Notes under the pieces: model-generated
Databases searched by the model: none
Told to the model about the DNA's origin: nothing
What the model saw: only the letters and a program-made list of their open reading frames with translations
Program-made: the position numbers and the translations under genes
Shown: piece after piece, positions 58,101 through 64,000 of the stretch
How the letters are laid out: each line of letters starts with the position of its first letter
Numbering within the stretch: position 1 is the stretch's first letter
Source of the DNA: Watersipora subatra
Lineage: Eukaryota > Bryozoa > Gymnolaemata > Cheilostomatida > Watersiporidae
Direction of reading: 5' to 3'
DNA: 64,000 bases
Assembly (NCBI RefSeq): GCF_963576615.1
Contig: NC_088711.1
Location: 23,158,182-23,222,181, forward strand

Positions 58101-61100
58101 TTATCCTGGTTGGGTTTGAAGAAATAGCAGAGCTGAGAAGCTATGGGTAAACCTAAGAGCTCAGAGGTTGATGACAATCACCTGTACAGGTGACACGGGA
58201 ATAAACTCTCTCAGCTAATTGCTTATCACAGAATATCAGAGAGAAAGTTTATGACTAATATGCGTAACTTACCTTCATTTGGTGACTTCTTTTTTAGCAA
58301 AGCAGAAGGGTCCATGCCACCAAACATGGAGACTGCCCCGGCAGGCCTCTTAGGCTGAACTGGTGCCGGAGGCTATGTGAAAGGAAACTTAGAATAAGCT
58401 GTGTACATGTACTTCCTAAGTAGCAAGGATAGTGACGCAGGAAGTAGGATAGTGATAGCTTACGTTAAAACAAATTATGAAAATTGTGAAACAGAAAAAA
58501 TGGGAATATAAAAAATGGAGTAAATTGAAGATAAAAACACACTGAAGATGGCAATAACTAACAGCCTCTAGACAGCCAATTTGCGTAGTTGTATCATACA
58601 CTAACCTCATCAAGGATTTCATCTTTGGCTTTGCTTTTGGGTGCAACATCCACTATATGTTCTACAATAAAAGCATACATTTTGTTACAACAAGCAGAAG
58701 GGAGACGACTAATTGTCAGAGTATCCTTCAAAACTTGATGACTGCAACACATCAATACGCTAGTTTAAAAAAGTATCATGAGAATAGAAGAATAAGTGGC
58801 AACAATCTTTAAAAAACATCTAATAAAAATTAAAGGAACAAAATTTGACAGCTGCCCTAACTTTTGCGATTTGAGAAAACTTAGCAAGACTTCATCTGAA
58901 TGAATCTGCTGCACTAAAACATAAGCTATGAAATACCAATGGATCGTTGATATACATACACATATAAAGCCACTGCACAAAATACAAACATTTCAACAAG
59001 CTGCACCCACACTGCGATATATTTGAAGACCTGGTATGTCTCAGTGAACATGTCATGACATACAGGGCTAAGGTATATCTTAGTGAATATGAGATACAGA
59101 ACTAAGGTATATCTTAGTGAATATGAGATACAGAACTAAGCTATATTGTAGTGAACATGACATACAGAGCAAGCTTACCATCAGTGTCGCTGTTATCAGA
59201 TGTGTTATCAAACAGGCTGGATGCCTGGTTAGTCCCAGATTTAGTGACCTCACTCACTGTTTCTTTTGGTAGAAGATCTAAAAACAATCAATACATAAGG
59301 AATGATATACAGCCCCTGGTGACCCTGTCAGTTAACAAAGAAGCGCACCAACTTCAGAGATTAAGCGTAGAGACGATTCAACATTATACTTTTATAAGAT
59401 ATTCTACTTGAGGATTTAGCCATTTTTTGAAGAAACTTCTAAACAAAATTGGAGAGACACAGTTTACATATGACTTAACAATGAGCGAATAGTGAGAACA
59501 GAATACAAGAGATTCGGTGGGCTCTTTCAAAAGAGCCAAAAACACAAGTGACTGGCCTAGAACTGATATAAAAGATTATTCTGATAATAGCACACTGGAT
59601 CCAACAAACGGCTAAGCTTCAAAGATGAACGCGTTTGAAAAAATTCATGGCACAACTTACCATCAACAGATTTGTTTTCTAGAGGATTTGACTTATTAGT
59701 AGACGGTTTAATATCCCTGCTGGTTGGAGGGGACACGGTTTTCTTTCCAGAAAATAGATCATCATCATCATCATCTGAATCATCAAACATACTAGCTGCT
59801 GTCTTAGATGGTGTTTGAGTAGCAGGCTTACTGACTGTTGTCTTGCTGGATGTTACAGGCTTGCTGACAGGAAGTGGGGAGTCCTCTTCATCGGATTCGC
59901 TAAATAATGAAGAGTTGGCAGGAGGAGGTATGATTGGAGGTTTGTTAACCGCTTCAGGTTTACTAGTTGCATCTGGTTTGCTTATATGAGAAGTGTTAGG
60001 AGCAGGCTTAGCGGCAAACATATCATCATCATTGTCGGAGTCTTCAAATAAGCCTTGGCTAGACGCTGGTTTGGCTGAGTCAAGTTTGCTGGATGCTGAC
60101 TGAGAGACCCCTGTAGAACCTTGAGCTGTCTTAGTAATAGGAGGCAATATCCCGACAGCATTATCATCTGAGTCCGAGTCACTGAACAAACCTTTAGAAA
60201 CAGTAGACTTTTTAGTTATGACAGGTTTACCGGAGGATTGCTGTTTTGTGGTAGCAACTGCAGGTTTGCTAGAGAACAGGTCACCATCATCATCGCTGTC
60301 ACTGAATAAGCCTTTACCGACCTTCTGGGTCGTGGTTACTGTCTTGCTTGGCTCTTTCTTGGCTGGAACCTCCCTAACTAACTCATTTTTAGCTGGTTCT
60401 TTTTTAGCTGGCTCCTTTTTAACTGGCTCCTTTTTAACTGGCTTTTTGGTCACTGGAGATGGTGCCCTTTCTGTATTAGCATCATCATCTCCAAACAGAG
60501 AGTCAGACTTGGAGACCTGAAACACATTTTGCCAAGTGGTGAAGGCGGATGCCTAAAATGAAGAGAATCTTTCCCTATATGCATAAACATAGTCAAATGG
60601 TGTCCAAAAAGGTTAACTTAATCCATGACAGAACCGAACTGTTTTAGAAACTCAGACCCAAATAAAGCTGTTATAAAACTTTGTACAAAAAGGTGAGAAT
60701 GTTAGAACTGCAGAATACAAAATATGCTTCATGCTCAATCACCTACTTCTGTTTATCCAGCTGCAACTATCCCCGAGAATGGAACAGCGTAGATAAGGTG
60801 AAAGTCGGATGAGGTGAAAGTCGGATGAGGTGAGAGTCGGATGAGGTGAGAGTCGGATGAGGTGAGAGTCGGATGAGGTGAGAGTCGAATGAAATGAGAG
60901 TCGGATGAGGTGAGAGTCGGATGAGGTGAAAGTCGGATGAGGTGAGAGTCGGATGAGGTGAGAGTCGGATGAGGTGAGAGTCGGATGAGGTGAGAGTCGG
61001 ATGAGGTGAGAGTCGGATGAGGTGAGAGTCGGATGAGGTGAGAGTCGGATGAGGTGAGAGTCGGATGAGGTGAGAGTCGGATGAGGTGAGAGTCGGATGA

Positions 61101-62508
61101 GGTGAGAGTCGGAAGAGGTGAAAGTCGGATGAGGTGAGAGTCGGATGAGGTGAGAGTCGGATGAGGTGAGAGTCGGATGAGGTGAAAGTCGGATGAGGTG
61201 AGAGTCGGATGTGGTGAGAGTCGGATGAGGTGAGAGTCGAATGAGGAGAGTCGGATGAGGTGAGAGTCGGGTGAGGTGAAAGTCGGATGAGGTGAGAGTC
61301 GGATGAGGTGAGAGTCGGATGAGGTGAGAGTCGGATGAGGTGAGAGTCGGATGAGGTGAAAGTCGGATGAGGTGAGAGTCGGATGAGGTGAGAGTCGGAT
61401 GAGGTGAGAGTCGGATGAGGTGAGAGTCGGATGAGGTGAAAGTCGGATGAGGTGAGAGTCGGATGAGGAGTCGGATGAGGTGAAAGTCGGATGAGGTGAG
61501 AGTCGGATGAGGTGAGAGTCGGATGAGGTGAGAGTCGAATGAGGTGAGAGTCGGATGAGGTGAGAGTCGGATGAGGTGAGAGTCAGATGAGGTGAAAGTC
61601 GGGTGAGGTGAGAGTCGGATGAGGTGAGAGTCGGATGAAGTGAAAGTCGGATGAGGTGAGAGTCGGATGAGGTGAAAGTCGGATGAGGTGAGAGTCGGAT
61701 GAGGTGAGAGTCGGATGAGGTGAAAGTCGGATGAGGTGAGAGTCGGATGAGATGAGAGTCGGATGAGGTGAGAGTCGAATAAGGTCAAACAATCACCTTA
61801 TTCGACTCTCACCTTATTCATGCACATTCTGTCTTTAGTTGGAAAGCGCATTAAAAAGGAGTGTTTTAAGTAAAAGTTGTGCATCGAAATAGGCAAAAGA
61901 TGAGAAACTAAGAGCAAGTAGAACAACGCAAACTTACTGTCCGTTCTTTAGCAAACAAATCCACACCTCCAAACAATGACACTCCACCAGCTGGCTTCTT
62001 GGTTGCACTAAAATAATAAAAAAACAAACATTGATAATGTTTTTTATAAATATGGCCTTAATAGATAGTCAGCTCTTCTAGTCAATTGTCTCCCCATGAC
62101 TCCCCAATGTAATGCAATCAAGAGCAGCCACCCTCTGTACAGTTACGAGACCCTCTGCATAGTCAAACATCTTTGTATTTTCTATAATATTATGATTAAT
62201 ATATTAATTAATATATTATATAATATTTTGTATTTTGTGTAATTATGACTAACTGTTCTGCTACTCCATATGCTCAATAAAACAATAATATCATGTCTGA
62301 AAGGGTCTCCACAACTAAGGACTGTGATCTTACAAGCAACACCACAGCTAACGGCTGTGGTCATACAAGTAACACTACAGCTATGGACTGTGGCCTGTCT
62401 CAACATCCAGAATCTTACCGTTTAATATCGGAATCCTTTCTGTAACTAATTGACTCGCTGTCCCCTTCTCCATCACTACCAAATAGTCCGGAAGCTACAG
62501 AGGCCTTC
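52172..62508 (-). CDS. WASHC2: WASH complex subunit 2 (FAM21), C-terminal tail (12 exons, 5' end outside window)
   Basis: WASHC2 links the actin-nucleating WASH complex to retromer (VPS35) and capping protein on endosomes. Minus-strand exons: 62419-62508, 61938-62007, 59661-60516, 59179-59277, 58606-58661, 58273-58372, 57605-57715, 55111-55421, 54274-55002, 53020-53088, 52718-52847, 52172-52269. Phases agree at all eleven junctions; about 906 codons. The tail has many LFa-type motifs (Leu/Phe-acidic-Leu-Phe): GLFSDSDDDGDLF, GLFEDSDNDDDMF, MFDDSDDDDDDLF, LFDSDSSDDDLF, DPFDDSDTDDLF, DIFDDEDLF, DLDDDDLF and others. PAGAVSMFGG/PAGGVSLFGG boxes and an Arg/Pro-rich QQKRKPPSRY stretch are also present. 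It ends DDDDLFGDPLGGF. The N-terminal globular head is beyond 64000. Confidence 0.93.
53221..54255. repeat. Minisatellite, ~42-bp unit, ~25 copies, in a WASHC2 intron
   Basis: Unit of the kind ACACCAGGTATAGTCACTGC then AGTGTTGCAGGTTGAACCAT. It fills nearly the entire 1185-bp intron between exons 54274-55002 and 53020-53088, stopping 19 bp from the splice donor. A higher-order block of several units (about 53690-53880 and 53925-54115) is repeated. Confidence 0.95.
55528..56392. mobile_element. TTAA family 1 element, copy f (865 bp)
   Basis: AGGTTGACTTGC / GCAAGTCAACCT ends with TTAA on both sides (55524-55527, 56393-56396). Uninterrupted. In the WASHC2 intron between exons 57605-57715 and 55111-55421. 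Confidence 0.9.
56540..57367. mobile_element. CAATGATATACAG inverted-repeat element (828 bp)
   Basis: CAATGATATACAGCTCCCCA and the inverse of the right end, CAATGATATACAGCCCCCCA, are long inverted ends. An ATTTAAG direct repeat flanks both sides (56533-56539, 57368-57374). The ends continue with AAGGATAG and GGGCGGGG-type sequence. No transposase frame. Isolated ends occur at 24056 and 59301. Confidence 0.75.
57465..57550. repeat. Short direct repeat, ~35-bp unit
   Basis: GTAAAGCTATATTACAAGTG-type units recur two to three times immediately downstream (minus sense) of the WASHC2 exon 57605-57715. Confidence 0.7.
59030..59165. repeat. 34-bp tandem repeat, about 4 units
   Basis: AAGGTATATCTTAGTGAATA followed by TGAGATACAGAACT, ending about 14 bp from the WASHC2 exon 59179-59277 donor. 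Confidence 0.85.
59661..60516 (-). CDS. WASHC2: WASHC2 exon with six acidic Leu-Phe motifs
   Basis: The largest exon in view (285 codons plus one base). It carries about six LF-acidic motifs separated by Ser/Thr/Pro/Lys-rich linkers, including a KKEP-type repeat (VKKEPVKKEPAKKEPAK) that looks like a local expansion. These motifs are the retromer-binding units of the family. Confidence 0.9.
60792..61785. repeat. 16-bp minisatellite, ~62 copies, in a WASHC2 intron
   Basis: Unit ATGAGGTGAGAGTCGG, mostly with A/G substitutions. It occupies about 70% of the intron 60517-61937. As 16 is not a multiple of 3 and the unit has no stop on the minus strand, it yields a 349-codon repetitive frame that is not a gene. 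Confidence 0.97.
61767..61813. repeat. Perfect 19-bp hairpin capping the 16-bp array
   Basis: GGTGAGAGTCGAATAAGGT (61767-61785) and its exact inverse (61795-61813) around a 9-base loop. The array orientation inverts here for one unit. Confidence 0.9.
62320..62405. repeat. ~30-bp imperfect tandem repeat, 3 units
   Basis: Units of the kind CACAGCTAACGGCTGTGG then TCATACAAGTAACA, next to the WASHC2 exon 62419-62508 donor. Each contains a small CACAGC...GCTGTG inverted motif. Confidence 0.7.
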
Positions 62509-62647
62509 CTATAAAACATCAACAGTTGTCTCAGTTTATAAACTTACACATCTCTTCAGAAGCATGCTACACAGCTGGTGAAACCATTTATTACATTTCA
62601 TTTTTGACTTTTTAAACTGTTAATCAGGCCTACTCTGAGTAGTTATC

Positions 62648-62770
62648 TCAAATTTAACTCATGTATTTATGGTATAATGTGTACTATAAATTTAACTCAT
62701 GTATTTATGGTATAATGTGTACTATAAATTTAACTCATGTATTTATGGTATAACGTGTACTATAAATTTA
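62648..62770. repeat. 38-bp tandem repeat, ~3 units
   Basis: TTTAACTCATGTATTTATGG then TATAATGTGTACTATAAA repeated three times almost without change, indicating recent duplication. Confidence 0.95.
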
Positions 62771-64000
62771 AAGCACAGGCAAGATGAAAATTGACTTAAA
62801 ATTTGGTTTAAAAACAAATTCTAAAACCAAAATAGAGATGATCCGCGCTTACGAAGATGTGAATTTGTGAATGATGTTACCCAAATTTACTGAAGTCATT
62901 TCACTGCGCCTACTGGATTATCAAAACCACTTTAAAATACTCCATATAACAATTATAGTAATTATTGCTTTCATACAAAACCCAACCTTGCAACTATTAT
63001 TTTTCCAGGTAAAGCAAGGCGAGTAGAATTGTTTTAACATATCACAAGCAGTTACCAGTATGTAAGCTTCCGTCTCCAGCAATTTTCAGTTTAATTAATA
63101 TAATCTAATAATCTTTAAAGAATAGAGAAAGCATAATATTATTATGCTTTATTATTCATCTTGAGATGTTGACTGATGTTCTAAAAAAAGAATCAAGGAG
63201 ATTGACCAAACAGAAGCTGAGATATAGCCAGCCAAACACAGGTCTACCAAAAAACAAAAGTGTTTTGGTAATCATCAATATATGACGTATGAAATCGACT
63301 TGTGTGCCATTGGTCAATTAAGCCAACTAATGCGCTCTCCTGTAACAATCACGGCGTTTTAATTGGTTTAATCCCTGGAAGTATAGAACAATCAAATTGG
63401 GCCTAACAATCATCGTTCCTAGAATTCCGAACCAGTCCCTCTGACGTGTAGATTAGTTTTAGCATAAAATAATTACACGCATCTATTATTTCGCAACATT
63501 TCGCTATCTTGCTAGTTCAGCTCAGTTTTGTTGTTCTCCTACTTAGCTTCCCTATTCAGACTCATCTTTAGCGTTGTTCAGATTTTTTAACTATAGCTAT
63601 TAAATACAATCAATTAAATCAATCATCAATCTCGGTTATCATTTGGAATTTTCTACAAATTATATTAGTTACATCATTTATTCTATACGCAGTTATATTA
63701 TTATTTTGTATAATATGCATTATGAATATTATATAAATCATAAAAAATAATCATACATAAAATAATAGATCAATAGAAAAATCAAAGCAAAAGTTATCGT
63801 TTTCTTTTCTTATAGCAAGAGCAGCACGGTCAAGTTAGTCTTTTTAAGATTATGGCTGTAGTGAACTTCCAGTCTGTTAATAGTGACGATAATCATGAAA
63901 ATCAACTGAATGCTCCAGTAGATACACAGTAGAAGAATGCTGCAGTAGATACACAGTAGAAAAATAATGAAGGAACAAAAAGTCCCATTCCTATTTCTTA
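62771..64000. other. WASHC2 intron or upstream exons not recognised
   Basis: No further WASHC2 exon could be identified with confidence. A 29-bp direct repeat (CAGTAGATACACAGTAGAA) occurs twice at about 63915-63963. Confidence 0.4.

Noticed and set aside
60739-61788. 349-codon minus-strand open frame (HLIRLSPHPTLTSSD repeats)
   Set aside because: It is the translation of a 16-bp minisatellite inside a WASHC2 intron, with no other support.

Overview
The window is nuclear DNA from an animal. It is AT-rich, with spliced genes, GT-AG introns and many DNA-transposon relics. Gene content and repeat style suggest a marine invertebrate, perhaps a lophotrochozoan; that placement is inference. There are no bacterial features.

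Five conserved genes could be assembled exon by exon, with splice phases that agree across every junction. From left to right: (1) the 5' part of DPYD, minus strand, five exons between 211 and 11259, running off the left edge; (2) a reticulophagy regulator (RETREG/FAM134 family), plus strand, nine exons between 24989 and 38287, apparently complete at 516 codons; (3) RPL37A (eL43), minus strand, four exons between 40804 and 47514, complete at 92 codons; (4) PEF1 (peflin, penta-EF-hand), plus strand, five exons between 47862 and 51883, complete at 222 codons; (5) the C-terminal tail of WASHC2 (FAM21), minus strand, twelve exons between 52172 and 62508, running off the right edge. RPL37A and PEF1 are head-to-head with 347 bp between start codons. 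PEF1 and WASHC2 are tail-to-tail with about 290 bp between stop codons. The genes serve different processes: pyrimidine catabolism, ER-phagy, translation, calcium/COPII signalling and endosomal sorting. Nothing suggests a shared pathway.

The rest is intron and intergenic DNA packed with mobile elements. Families flanked by TTAA include an ~870-920 bp element beginning AGGTTGACTTGC (six copies), a second beginning AGCACATA (two copies) and a ~800 bp foldback beginning ACCATAACTGCC. A hAT-like CAGGGAT family has perfect 8-bp target duplications. Several TA-flanked pogo/Tc1-type elements are present, along with a P-element/THAP9-like transposase remnant, a 1.0-1.2 kb family with CCCACGACC inverted ends, and retroposons carrying an internal tRNA-like promoter. 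They are nested up to four deep, so insertion order can be read from the sequence.

The most notable observations are a complete hammerhead-ribozyme fold in a RETREG intron (minus strand, 35482-35538), a 46-bp tandem array built from the 3' end of DPYD exon 5 plus its own splice donor, a hAT-like composite that moved as one unit with captured DNA, and WASHC2 introns consisting mostly of minisatellite.
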